Positions 1-7,316 of a DNA stretch of 46,149 nt are shown one piece after another. Under the pieces are notes generated by a model. That model saw only the letters and a list, made by a program, of their open reading frames with translations, was not told the DNA's origin and ran no database searches. The stretch is from an uncultured Akkermansia sp. GTDB taxonomy: Bacteria; Verrucomicrobiota; Verrucomicrobiia; Verrucomicrobiales; Akkermansiaceae. The stretch spans positions 1-46,149 of the forward strand of contig CANRET010000010.1 of the NCBI GenBank assembly GCA_947629715.1, given 5' to 3'. The translations under genes were made by a program, and so were the position numbers. Numbering within the stretch: position 1 is the first letter of the stretch; every line of letters begins with the position of its first letter.

Positions 1-527
1 ATCGATATCGTGTTACCCTTCAGCTCAAGCGAATCTATCAACTTGGGAATCGCCGTCACTTCATTGCTCTTCTGTTCGACTCGCGTTTGTCCCAACACCA
101 ATCCGCTCTCGCTCTCGTACGCACTCACCACGTGTACATTGTACTCTTTCCCGTACTTGCCCGCTCCACAGATCGTTTTGCCATCTATGCTGATGTTTCT
201 TTCTGCCGCCTGCTCTCCTGCTTCTTTTTCTCGTCGCTGCCTGAATTCTTCGATTAATTCCCGAAACATATTTTCAAAGCCCTCTCTGCTCAGCATCCGA
301 AATACCCTCGCAAACGTGTCGGCCGATGGTATCCCTCCGGGCAGTTCCAAATACTTGCTGAAGTACTCTGTGTGATGGCTTGCGAACTCTTGTATTTCTT
401 CCCATGTTGACATACCCGCTACGACTGCCGCGATTACCATAAAAACGATGTCCGTCAACTTATGTGTCTCTGGGTTACCGGTCCTTGGGTCTTCCATCAG
501 GTTGATTTTTGCAATGAGTTGGTGCAT
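1..527 (-). CDS. ISAs1-family transposase, N-terminal part (runs off the window)
   Basis: Reading the complement from an ATG at 527-525 gives 175 uninterrupted codons that reach the window edge, so the C-terminal part is missing here. The protein begins MHQLIAKINLMEDPRTGNPE and continues with the ISAs1-type DDE_Tnp_1-associated N-domain (TDIVFMVIAAVVAGMSTWEE, then a GGIPSADTFARVFR segment near residue 65). It reaches the first catalytic aspartate in the motif ISIDGKTICGAG near residue 115. The order of motifs is that of the ISAs1/H-repeat family, which moves DNA by a DDE mechanism. Whether the gene is intact cannot be judged. An A+T-rich stretch with TATAAT-like boxes (about 540-580, minus strand) lies directly upstream and may hold its promoter. 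The family call is from remembered motif similarity and is firm; activity is unknown. Confidence 0.88.
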   Translation of the reverse strand, partial: MHQLIAKINLMEDPRTGNPETHKLTDIVFMVIAAVVAGMSTWEEIQEFASHHTEYFSKYLELPGGIPSADTFARVFRMLSREGFENMFRELIEEFRQRREKEAGEQAAERNISIDGKTICGAGKYGKEYNVHVVSAYESESGLVLGQTRVEQKSNEVTAIPKLIDSLELKGNTIS

Positions 528-602
528 TCCCGTGTCCTATTATATTTTATATTTAATATCAATAATTTATTGATGCTAAATTCCATACTCCGATTCTGCT
601 CC

Positions 603-627
603 CAGGTTTTCAAATGCGTTTGCCCTG
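603..627. repeat. Probable terminal inverted repeat (outer end) of the ISAs1-family element
   Basis: On the minus strand this reads CAGGGCAAACGCATTTGAAA and onward, about 75 bp upstream of the transposase start. It begins with the CAGGG typical of ISAs1-family ends, so the element probably ends at 627. The other end is outside the window, so neither the repeat match nor a target duplication can be checked. Positions 628-820, between this end and rnz, hold no gene I can support. Confidence 0.55.
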
Positions 628-820
628 CTCCTCACGGAGTCGTGAGTTGGTGAGGACATGACATCCGGGAAGGTGGCGTGTGTTCGCGTGAAAGATTGTA
701 CCGTGATAGGGGGCATTGCTTGAGCAAAAACGATGCACCACGATGGTTGCATGGTCAATGCGTGCAATGAGCAAGGATGTGTTGCGATGTCCGGAGAGAC
801 GAGAAAAAGCAGGCAGCAAA

Positions 821-1780
821 TCAGATTTCAGAGGCAGGCGTAGGAGTTGAGGCTGATGGCGGTTCAGTTTCATCCTCAAAATTAATGGACTTGCACCAAC
901 CGTCGCGGGGAGTGAAGGTATTGGGAAAGATGGCGCGCGCGATATCGCGGTAGGCTTTGGGATTAGGCATGGAGGGACTGTAGTGAGTGAGCCACAATTC
1001 TTTCACGCCACCGGCGTCAGTGGCCATTTGAGCGGCTTCTTCAAAGAGCAGGTGGCGGTTGGCCCAGCTGCTCGCTGACATCTCTGCAGTGCCATACATG
1101 CCTTCGCAGATGAAAAGGTCAGATCCCGCAGCCATACGTGGGATGGTGGGAGTAGGACGTGTGTCGGTGCAGTAAGTCAGCTTGATGCCCTTCCTCGGCG
1201 GACCGAGCGCCATATCTGGCGTGAAGATACGTCCAGCATCCTCCACAGTTTCGCCTCGCTGGAGGCGCTTCCAGAAGCGCATAGGGATACCTTCTTGTTC
1301 TGCGCGCTGCACGTCGAATTTGCCTGAACGTGGCAGGTTAAAGCTGTAGCCATAGCAAGGGACGCCGTGGTTGAGTGCAAAGGCGTGAATATCGCACTCC
1401 AGAAAAAACATTGTTTCTTCCTCTGTTTCAATTTCCGACACTTGCACGTCAAAGGGCAAGTTTGGCACAATGCAGCGCAGTGCGCGCACCACTCTCTCCG
1501 TACCCACCGGCCCCACAATAGAGAGCTGCTCGGTACGCCCGCTGTTGCCGATGCTCAGCAGCATTCCCGGCAGTCCGCTCACATGGTCGGCGTGCAAGTG
1601 CGTGAGCAAAATCTTGTCGATCGGTTTCAGGTTCATTCCTGCCTTCGCTGCAGCTACTTGCGTTCCCTCCCCGCAGTCTATCAGAACGCTGTGCCCCCGG
1701 TAACGCACCATTAGCGAGGTGAGCCACCTGTTCACCAGAGGCAGAGTCCCGCCTGTTCCCATGAGACATACATCCAGCAC
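821..1780 (-). CDS. rnz: Ribonuclease Z (tRNA 3'-processing endonuclease)
   Basis: A metallo-beta-lactamase-fold nuclease that removes 3' trailers from tRNA precursors. This fits a genome whose tRNA genes, including all three here, lack an encoded CCA. The zinc-binding motif THLHADHVSGLPG is near residue 67, followed by NHGVPCYGYSF, a CTDTRP segment with the metal-bridging Asp, and a late THYSPS with the last His. The frame stays open upstream to a TTG at 1864. However, family members begin directly with MLDVCLxGTGG, so the GTG at 1780 (VLDVCLMGTGG) is the better start, giving about 319 residues. The gene diverges from the GAP1-like gene at 1893. The C-terminal tail (EPPSASTPTPASEI) is extra and probably disordered. 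Identification is firm; the start is inferred. Confidence 0.93.
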   Translation of the reverse strand: MLDVCLMGTGGTLPLVNRWLTSLMVRYRGHSVLIDCGEGTQVAAAKAGMNLKPIDKILLTHLHADHVSGLPGMLLSIGNSGRTEQLSIVGPVGTERVVRALRCIVPNLPFDVQVSEIETEEETMFFLECDIHAFALNHGVPCYGYSFNLPRSGKFDVQRAEQEGIPMRFWKRLQRGETVEDAGRIFTPDMALGPPRKGIKLTYCTDTRPTPTIPRMAAGSDLFICEGMYGTAEMSASSWANRHLLFEEAAQMATDAGGVKELWLTHYSPSMPNPKAYRDIARAIFPNTFTPRDGWCKSINFEDETEPPSASTPTPASEI

Positions 1781-1857
1781 GCCGATAGTGTCGCACACTG
1801 CTGCGGCGTTGTCAATGTCGGATTGCGTGTCCTCGCATTGAGATGCGGGACTGCATC

Positions 1858-1886
1858 TTGACAATATGTGCGGAATTCAGTAAAAG
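1858..1886 (+). promoter_or_regulatory. Promoter for the GAP1-like gene, leaderless geometry
   Basis: TTGACA at 1858-1863, a 17-bp spacer and TAAAAG at 1881-1886. The ATG at 1893 lies 6 bases after the -10 box, where transcription itself would begin. If the promoter is real, the mRNA has essentially no 5' untranslated region. Confidence 0.5.
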
Positions 1887-1892
1887 GGGGTC

Positions 1893-4226
1893 ATGGCATC
1901 TCAGCTCATTTACACGAGATCACGGGCGATACACGGCAGCATGATGCAGCGGTTGTGCCGAGCCATCAAACCGGGGTATGCCGTGGTCGGCAAGACGCGT
2001 ATAAGTCTCGAATTAGAGGGCAAGCTTATTGAATTGGCTCGCCATGGAAAGGGAAAGGAGAGCATGGGTACGGAGCCGCATTTCCTCTACTTGCCTGATT
2101 TCACAAGCAGGGGTACGCAACATGTGTTTGGCAGTGTGCGCTTGGCGAAACGCGGTGGGGTGACGGGCGCTGATTACATCGCGCATTTTCTCGTGCTCAC
2201 GGAAGAGGAGGTACACTCCATCTGGCAGAAAGGAGGCCGTCTCACACCGGCAGGCGTACTACTGACATTGGAGCTGCGCGGATTCTGGGCGCAAAGTTGG
2301 AGGGGAACAGCCAAGTGGCTGACAAATGAGGGCCTGCCGAATTGGATGGAAGCGGAGGCGGAGCTGCAAGCTCAGGTTCAGCCGACTTGGCAACATTACA
2401 CCGGTCATAAGCGTTTTGCTGCGCTTCTCAAGGAGCCACAGTACCGGGAAGCGTGCATGCTGGCTCTGCCCGTTGGTACTCCGATGGCGGATATGCTGGG
2501 CTTGTTGCACGAGGCGGATTATCTACGCAGCGATTTGGGCTGGGGCGTACCGATATTCACCCGGGGCGGTGAGGAGATCATGGATCTTCCCCAAGTGCAA
2601 ATGCTCGGGTTTATTGGCAGTCGCATGCACCAGCAAGCGATGTTGGCCGGACTTCCCGTTATTGAAGTGACCGAGCAGTTGTCTTCCGGTCTGACCGTCC
2701 AGAACGCTCAGCTGACACCGCCTCCGGTTTTCACCACACCGCAGGTAGTGGAAAATTTTTCGCAGCGCATCGCAGGACATAAAAAAAGCGAATTTTCAGT
2801 CAATGTTTTTTCGAAACTGCTGAAGATGGTCGGGGCGATCATCTTCTTGGGAGCGGTGGCGTTTTGCCTGCGTTACGTGTGGCAGAACAGCAGTGAACAG
2901 AGAGACAAGCTAAACGAATTGCTCACGCAGATTGAAGGGAGCGTTGGAGGCGAGCAGGCTCCAAAAGAACTGAGTGCCGTTAAATCGTCAGCAAGCGCCG
3001 AACCACTTACCGATGACGAGGAGGAACTCGCGCGCCGACGCATTGTTCCCGTCATGGTTGGTCGTCCCATTCCGGGTTGTGTAAAATGCTTTTTCAGCAC
3101 CTCCGGATACACGCTAAGCAGCGGGAGAGTCTCAATTTACCGATTCCTCTCGGACGGCAAAGCAGTGAGTCTTTCCCGCGAGTTGGACGGCAGGGCATAC
3201 CGTGCTGTCATTGCCCCGGAAGATCCGGACGGCACATGGACACTGGAACTCATGGAAGAGGGTGTAGTCATCTCCGGAGGTGCGCTCACCTTGACCATGA
3301 AAGGCGACATGTTGCAAAGTATCACGGACGAGGATGGACAGAACGTGGCTCTGCTTCTTCCTGTCTGCAAGAACGAGGTCACCATCGGCAAAGTCTTGCT
3401 TCTGCCGGAGATGCAGGTGAAGGTTCCTGAAATCACCGATAAAAAAATAGAGGAAAGGGTGAACGGCGTGGCGATGCTTACGCCGGAGTGTCTGACCGTT
3501 GACTCTCAGAAACTCGTCTTCAGTCTTTCTCCTCAGGCAAAAAAATGGGAACAGAGCTTGACCGGCGAAGTTCATTGCACAGCTTCAGATCTGCTGTGTC
3601 TCCCGGCTGTGGCTGAACGCAACAATGTGGTGTTGGAAGGTGATGACACCGGGTTTTTCCGATTCCCGATGCAGGGGGAGAAGCGCGGCGAGATGATCTG
3701 CTATAGTCCAGAATTAAAAATTCGCTATGATTTTGGGCAGTCGGTTATCTCGAGCGTGCTGAGCTTTGCCAACGCCTCTCACAGCAGCAAGGGACAAAAA
3801 AAGCAGAATTCACACAGCATTGCCGGCATTTGGCATGTCGCCACGCGCGTGTTGACCGCCCCGAAGGATAAGAAGACTGAGGCCCTTGCGCAATATGCTC
3901 GCCTGTTCGCGGATGCCGAATTTGCAGCCTTCTGTGAAAAGGAACTCAGTTACATGGCTATGCCTCATCACGGAAGCGTAACGGGTGAGGGGACGCATAT
4001 AAAAGTGGATCCCACGGTGATGAAACGGCTCATGACAGTGAACTTCCTTGATGTACGGCGCTGCCTCTGTGAGAGACTGACCCAGGAGGCGCGATCCGAG
4101 TTTTCCCGCTTGCTGAAACAGGGAAGAGCTTCTGCTGCTCCGAGCGGACAATTGTTTCTGCGCGATGTGCAGTTGACAGTCCCCGATGGAATCACATGGT
4201 TTTGGGGAGTACGTAAAGCTGAATGA
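1893..4226 (+). CDS. GAP1-N-like domain membrane protein of unknown function
   Basis: 777 residues. The first ~150 residues resemble the N-terminal domain of GTPase-associated protein 1 (GAP1-N type) found in planctomycete and verrucomicrobial conflict/signalling loci. The matching points are an opening SQLIYTRSRA, a FGSVRLAKRGGVTGADYIAH segment, HFLVL, and a tryptophan-rich WAQSWRGTAKWL. One transmembrane segment lies at about residues 309-331 (MVGAIIFLGAVAFCLRYVW), followed by an acidic, charged linker and a ~400-residue C-terminal region that I do not recognise. The predicted topology is a cytoplasmic N-domain, one membrane pass and a periplasmic C-domain, or the reverse. GAP1 genes normally sit beside a small GTPase or effector module; none is visible here. 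The nearest candidate partner is the FHA protein ending at 5909. The domain call is by remembered pattern and is moderate; biochemical function is unknown. Confidence 0.6.
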   Translation: MASQLIYTRSRAIHGSMMQRLCRAIKPGYAVVGKTRISLELEGKLIELARHGKGKESMGTEPHFLYLPDFTSRGTQHVFGSVRLAKRGGVTGADYIAHFLVLTEEEVHSIWQKGGRLTPAGVLLTLELRGFWAQSWRGTAKWLTNEGLPNWMEAEAELQAQVQPTWQHYTGHKRFAALLKEPQYREACMLALPVGTPMADMLGLLHEADYLRSDLGWGVPIFTRGGEEIMDLPQVQMLGFIGSRMHQQAMLAGLPVIEVTEQLSSGLTVQNAQLTPPPVFTTPQVVENFSQRIAGHKKSEFSVNVFSKLLKMVGAIIFLGAVAFCLRYVWQNSSEQRDKLNELLTQIEGSVGGEQAPKELSAVKSSASAEPLTDDEEELARRRIVPVMVGRPIPGCVKCFFSTSGYTLSSGRVSIYRFLSDGKAVSLSRELDGRAYRAVIAPEDPDGTWTLELMEEGVVISGGALTLTMKGDMLQSITDEDGQNVALLLPVCKNEVTIGKVLLLPEMQVKVPEITDKKIEERVNGVAMLTPECLTVDSQKLVFSLSPQAKKWEQSLTGEVHCTASDLLCLPAVAERNNVVLEGDDTGFFRFPMQGEKRGEMICYSPELKIRYDFGQSVISSVLSFANASHSSKGQKKQNSHSIAGIWHVATRVLTAPKDKKTEALAQYARLFADAEFAAFCEKELSYMAMPHHGSVTGEGTHIKVDPTVMKRLMTVNFLDVRRCLCERLTQEARSEFSRLLKQGRASAAPSGQLFLRDVQLTVPDGITWFWGVRKAE

Positions 4227-4278
4227 TTTTTCAAGTAAACGAATAAAAAACGCTCGCCAAAACACGGGTAAAATGATA

Positions 4279-4304
4279 GAATGCGGGGCAGGTAACCCCC
4301 ATTC
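4279..4304 (+). other. Hairpin just upstream of the aminotransferase start codon
   Basis: GAATGCGGGG (4279-4288) can pair with CCCCCATTC (4296-4304) around a 7-base loop, ending 5 bases before the ATG at 4310. There is no T-run, so it is not a terminator. It could limit ribosome access or mark the 5' end of the message. No regulatory role is shown. Confidence 0.35.
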
Positions 4305-4309
4305 TGTTT

Positions 4310-5401
4310 ATGGCGATTAAATTGTTTATTCCCGGACCGACCGTTGTGTCGGATACTATTTTGAAAGAACTGAGCGGGCCGATGATCAGTCACCGCTCGA
4401 AAGCGGCGTCTGCGCTGCAGAAGCATATATCGGACTATATGCAGAAGGTTCTTTTTACTCAGAACCGCATTCTGCTTTCCACGTCCTCAGGGTCAGGGCT
4501 CATGGAGGGGGCAATCCGTTCTTGCACAGCGAAGCGTGCGGCAGTTTTCTCCATCGGTGCTTTTGGGGACAAGTGGTTCAAGATGGCTAAGACGAACGGA
4601 GTTCCGGCGGACAAGTTCTCGAGCACTATGGGCGAGCCGACCACGCCGGAGATGGTAGATGCTGCTCTCTCTACCGGTAAATATGACCTCATCACGGTGA
4701 CTCACAACGAGACTTCCTCTGGTATTCAGAATCCGGTGGAGGAAATTGCTGAGGTCATGAAGAAGTATCCGGATGTGGTGTGGTGCGTGGATGCTGTTTC
4801 TTCGGCTGTGGGATCCAAGATTGAGACGGACAAGTTGGGCATCGACGTACTCATTACCTCCACTCAGAAGGCACTGGCGTTGCCGCCGGGACTTGCTGTT
4901 TGCGCCATGAGTCGCAAAGCGTATGACCGCACGGAAAAAGTGGAGAATCGCGGGCTTTACTTTGATTTGCGTACTATCTGGGATTTTATCGATAAGAAGA
5001 ATTACCAGTATACTTCCACTCCTTGCCTCTCGCTCATGTATGCGCTGGATCGTCAGCTTGTACACATCGTGGACGAGGAGGGTATTGAGGCGCGTTTTGC
5101 CCGCCACGAGGAAATGGCTAAGTTCACTCGCGCGTGGGCTGATGAGTACTTCCGCGTGTACCCGAACCGCAAGTACCTCTCCAAGACCCTCACGGTGATA
5201 GACGCTCACCCCAAAGGCAAGGACGAGCTCATTTCCGTAGGTGAGCTTAATAAGGCTCTGGCCGAGCGCAATATGCAAATCGGCAACGGTTACGGAGATC
5301 TCAAGGATAAGACTTTCCGCATTGCTCACATGGGCGAGCTCACCATGGACGACATGAAAGAGGTCACGTCCGCCATCGTAGATATCCTTCATCTCGGCTA
5401 A
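4310..5401 (+). CDS. Class V PLP-dependent aminotransferase (serine/alanine-glyoxylate aminotransferase-like)
   Basis: 363 residues, full length for the family. It opens with LFIPGPTVV and the HRS of the conserved (S/G)HRS segment. It has the cofactor-contacting STSSGSGLMEGA, a VTHNETSSG substrate segment, the aspartate in WCVDAVSSA that contacts the pyridine nitrogen, and the Schiff-base lysine in TSTQKALALPPG near residue 190. This pattern is that of the serine-pyruvate / alanine-glyoxylate / serine-glyoxylate group, also called soluble hydrogenase small subunit in older annotation. The exact amino donor cannot be read from sequence; a role in serine-glycine metabolism is likely. It is followed 29 bp later by the thioesterase gene on the same strand, probably co-transcribed. 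Confidence 0.88.
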   Translation: MAIKLFIPGPTVVSDTILKELSGPMISHRSKAASALQKHISDYMQKVLFTQNRILLSTSSGSGLMEGAIRSCTAKRAAVFSIGAFGDKWFKMAKTNGVPADKFSSTMGEPTTPEMVDAALSTGKYDLITVTHNETSSGIQNPVEEIAEVMKKYPDVVWCVDAVSSAVGSKIETDKLGIDVLITSTQKALALPPGLAVCAMSRKAYDRTEKVENRGLYFDLRTIWDFIDKKNYQYTSTPCLSLMYALDRQLVHIVDEEGIEARFARHEEMAKFTRAWADEYFRVYPNRKYLSKTLTVIDAHPKGKDELISVGELNKALAERNMQIGNGYGDLKDKTFRIAHMGELTMDDMKEVTSAIVDILHLG

Positions 5402-5430
5402 TTGGTTACTCCCTTTACCTGCTTCTCATC

Positions 5431-5844
5431 TTGAAGTCCCAATTTGTTCTTCCCTACCAGGTGATGTACTACGACACCGACTGTGGTGGCGTGGTGCACA
5501 ATCTGGCTTATCTGCGCTGGGTAGAGGAGTGCCGCTCCAAGATGTCTTTGTCCATTGGCATTGATTGGGTGCGTCTGGCAAAGGAGGAAAACAAGCACTG
5601 CGTGCTGGTGAGCCATGAGGTGCGTTACTATTCTCCCGCCTTTATGGCGGATGAGATACGCGTGCTCGGCTGTGTGGAGAGTGTAGAGAAATCCTCCATC
5701 TACTTCAGATTCGAAATCCGTCGCGCAGAGAATGATAAGCTCTGCGTGACGGTGCGCCAGAGACTCGCTCTTGTTCAGGCGCCTCAGGGACGGCCCTGCC
5801 GTATCCCGGAAGAATGGCGTGCCTGCACGCCCCAAGAAAGCTGA
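5431..5844 (+). CDS. YbgC/FadM-like acyl-CoA thioesterase (hot-dog fold)
   Basis: A 137-residue single-domain thioesterase of the 4-hydroxybenzoyl-CoA thioesterase group. The N-terminal motif YYDTDCGGVVHNLAYLRWVE contains the catalytic Asp of the YxDTDxxGVVYHxxYLxW signature; here the usual Tyr-His pair reads HN. Such enzymes hydrolyse short or aromatic acyl-CoA or acyl-ACP, and in Gram-negatives often associate with the envelope. The listed start is a TTG at 5431 (leading Met-Lys-Ser-Gln); an ATG at 5464 would remove 11 residues, including the first beta strand, and is less likely. The C-terminal ~20 residues (proline- and arginine-rich) are probably flexible. It ends 64 bp from the convergent FHA gene. 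Confidence 0.82.
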   Translation: MKSQFVLPYQVMYYDTDCGGVVHNLAYLRWVEECRSKMSLSIGIDWVRLAKEENKHCVLVSHEVRYYSPAFMADEIRVLGCVESVEKSSIYFRFEIRRAENDKLCVTVRQRLALVQAPQGRPCRIPEEWRACTPQES

Positions 5845-5908
5845 CTTCTCTTCTGAATTTCCGTGTCGGGCATGTGGAGTGAGAAGGCGTGTCCACGTGC
5901 GCTGCGGA

Positions 5909-6748
5909 TTATAGCATCGGTGCGGGTGATAGCATGGGAGCTTGGATTTCCACGCGCAGCGTCACATTTCCCAGAGTCAATATGGAGCCGTCATTCACCG
6001 TCACCCTTTGCTCCGTAGAAGAAAGTCGTTGCCCATTCACACCAGTGCCGTTGGTGGAATTCAGATCCGTTACCGTCACGCTATTGTTGATGTACTCCAG
6101 CAGTGCGTGACGACGGGATATAGAACCCTCGGGCAGCACAACGTTGCAACAGCTGCCATCGCGACCGATAGCGACTCCGCCTGTGCGGTTCAGATCGGAA
6201 ATCGGAATGTTATGATCCCATGGGGCGCCGTTGGAGAGGAGGCCCATGAGTCGTACGTAGCCGCTCGCTTGTTTCGACGATGGTGTACGCGGCGACGGGG
6301 AGCTCAAAAACACCGGGGCAGAGTTTTGCACGGTTGAACCTGTTTTGGAGCTCTTTTCCTCCACCTCCGCATTGTGTGTGAAGCGTGCGCCCATCCCTAC
6401 GCCCCATTTGACGCATAGAGGGTCCAGTATATGCAGAGGTTCCAACAAAATCTGCGGGCCTTCATATTTTTCGGTGTCTTCTATCTTGTTTTCTGGCTCC
6501 TTGGATTTGTTATCAAAGAGCAGTGGCACTGATGGAACGTGTGGCGCTTGCTTCTTGCTTTGCAATACCGGAGGAGGTGCAGCAACGTCGGAAGTCATGG
6601 GAGAAATGTTGTCCAATACAGGAGGCGGCGGGGGCGTGAGCGGTGGCGCTTTTGGTGGAATTGGTGGCGGCAGCGGTGCGTTGCTTCCCCCCATCGGAAA
6701 CGGAGGAGGCGGCGGTGCTATACTGGGTATCGGGGGCGGTTCTGGCAT
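5909..6748 (-). CDS. FHA-domain protein with proline-rich N-terminal region
   Basis: 279 residues in two parts. Residues 1 to about 50 are strongly proline-rich (PPPIPSIAPPPPPFPMGG and similar runs), then a low-complexity linker to about residue 165. The C-terminal ~100 residues form a forkhead-associated domain with the phosphothreonine-binding signature: GGVAIGRDGSCCNVVLPEG, SISRRHALLEY, and DLNSTNGTGVNGQRL. It therefore probably binds phosphothreonine peptides in the cytoplasm, but no Ser/Thr kinase is in the window. It has no signal peptide or membrane segment. Its promoter is a near-copy of the one before the DUF805-like gene at 30521, which hints at shared control. The partner is unknown; the domain call is firm. 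Confidence 0.88.
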   Translation of the reverse strand: MPEPPPIPSIAPPPPPFPMGGSNAPLPPPIPPKAPPLTPPPPPVLDNISPMTSDVAAPPPVLQSKKQAPHVPSVPLLFDNKSKEPENKIEDTEKYEGPQILLEPLHILDPLCVKWGVGMGARFTHNAEVEEKSSKTGSTVQNSAPVFLSSPSPRTPSSKQASGYVRLMGLLSNGAPWDHNIPISDLNRTGGVAIGRDGSCCNVVLPEGSISRRHALLEYINNSVTVTDLNSTNGTGVNGQRLSSTEQRVTVNDGSILTLGNVTLRVEIQAPMLSPAPML

Positions 6749-6754
6749 GGTTCC

Positions 6755-6783
6755 ATCCTATCATGGAGCCATCACGCTGACAA
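6755..6783 (-). promoter_or_regulatory. Promoter of the FHA gene, leaderless geometry
   Basis: On the minus strand: TTGTCA (6783-6778), a 17-bp spacer containing GATGGCTC, and TAGGAT (6760-6755). The ATG lies 6 bases further, at the expected transcription start. Both boxes and most of the spacer are repeated before the gene at 30521. Confidence 0.6.
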
Positions 6784-6807
6784 TAGCAAAAATCGGCGGT
6801 TTGCTGC

Positions 6808-6933
6808 ATGTTAAGTGATCTTGTTCGCGCAATTGGATCTTCGACAAACCGGATTTATACCGTGGAAGAGCAGTTTCTTGCCATCTTCAGGCAGGATAGA
6901 GAAAATGATGCCCTTTTAAGTCTTATGTGTTAG
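6808..6933 (+). CDS. Possible small protein of 41 residues
   Basis: ATG at 6808 opens a 41-codon frame (MLSDLVRAIGSSTNRIYTVE...) with balanced, protein-like composition, closed by TAG at 6931-6933. I do not recognise it. It starts just behind the divergent FHA promoter. The same frame reopens directly after the amber codon (see 6934-7041), so it may be the front part of a broken or read-through gene. No ribosome-binding site is evident. Confidence 0.35.
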   Translation: MLSDLVRAIGSSTNRIYTVEEQFLAIFRQDRENDALLSLMC

Positions 6934-7041
6934 ATAGCCGTGGATATTCAATCAAGGGTAAAGTCACTTACGGGATTCGCACGCAGTATCAGCTCCCGCC
7001 TCAATGAAGTCATCAGCGGCATTCGTCCCAAAATTAACTGA
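6934..7041 (+). other. Same-frame continuation after an amber codon
   Basis: Directly after the TAG at 6931-6933 the same frame continues for 35 codons to a TGA at 7039-7041. A GTG at 6940 could start a 33-residue peptide beginning VDIQSRVKSLTGFARSISS. The composition is amphipathic and protein-like rather than random. It could be a separate micro-ORF, the back half of an amber-inactivated gene, or chance. The rest of 7042-7162 shows nothing I can support. Confidence 0.25.
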
Positions 7042-7162
7042 GAAAGACAGAATCCTTGAAGGCGGGTATCAAATGTATTCTAAAAACTTTCCAAATCTTT
7101 TTCCTGTGCCTCCAGCGAATTTAACCGAGACCCGTTTGCCGTGTGAAAAGTTTCATAGGGTC

Positions 7163-7191
7163 TTGACGCTGCGGCGCTCCTATGGTACGAT
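7163..7191 (+). promoter_or_regulatory. Promoter of the histidine operon
   Basis: TTGACG (7163-7168), a 17-bp spacer and TACGAT (7186-7191). Transcription is expected near 7198, giving a leader of about 120 bases before hisG. This is the only good promoter match upstream of the seven his genes. Confidence 0.6.
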
Positions 7192-7199
7192 GGGAGCGA

Positions 7200-7238
7200 A
7201 TGAGATATCGGCGCCATATTCAACCCATGCATGCTTGA
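7200..7238 (+). CDS. Possible histidine-operon leader peptide (12 residues)
   Basis: ATG at 7200, about two bases from the predicted transcription start, opens MRYRRHIQPMHA and stops at TGA 7236-7238. Two of 12 codons are His (CAT), above chance but far fewer than in classical hisL. No T-run terminator separates it from hisG, so any control would act on translation or through another mechanism. The downstream leader (7239-7316) has short complementary pieces such as CACC/GGTG. Speculative. Confidence 0.25.
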   Translation: MRYRRHIQPMHA

Positions 7239-7316
7239 GATCACCCGGTTGAAGCGGTGAGGCGATTGACTGTACAAGCGCATGCTGCTTGAGCCGAAAA
7301 ACAAATGATAAGACAC

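Noticed and set aside
10-375. Plus-strand open frame of 121 codons at the window start
   Set aside because: It is the antisense of the ISAs1 transposase, whose motifs are clear on the minus strand.
7004-7252. 82-codon plus-strand frame upstream of hisG
   Set aside because: It spans the predicted his promoter and leader and has no recognisable protein character.
7198-7316. Possible riboswitch in the hisG leader
   Set aside because: Compared with remembered SAM, SAH, THF and preQ1 consensus elements; short stems exist but no conserved core was found.
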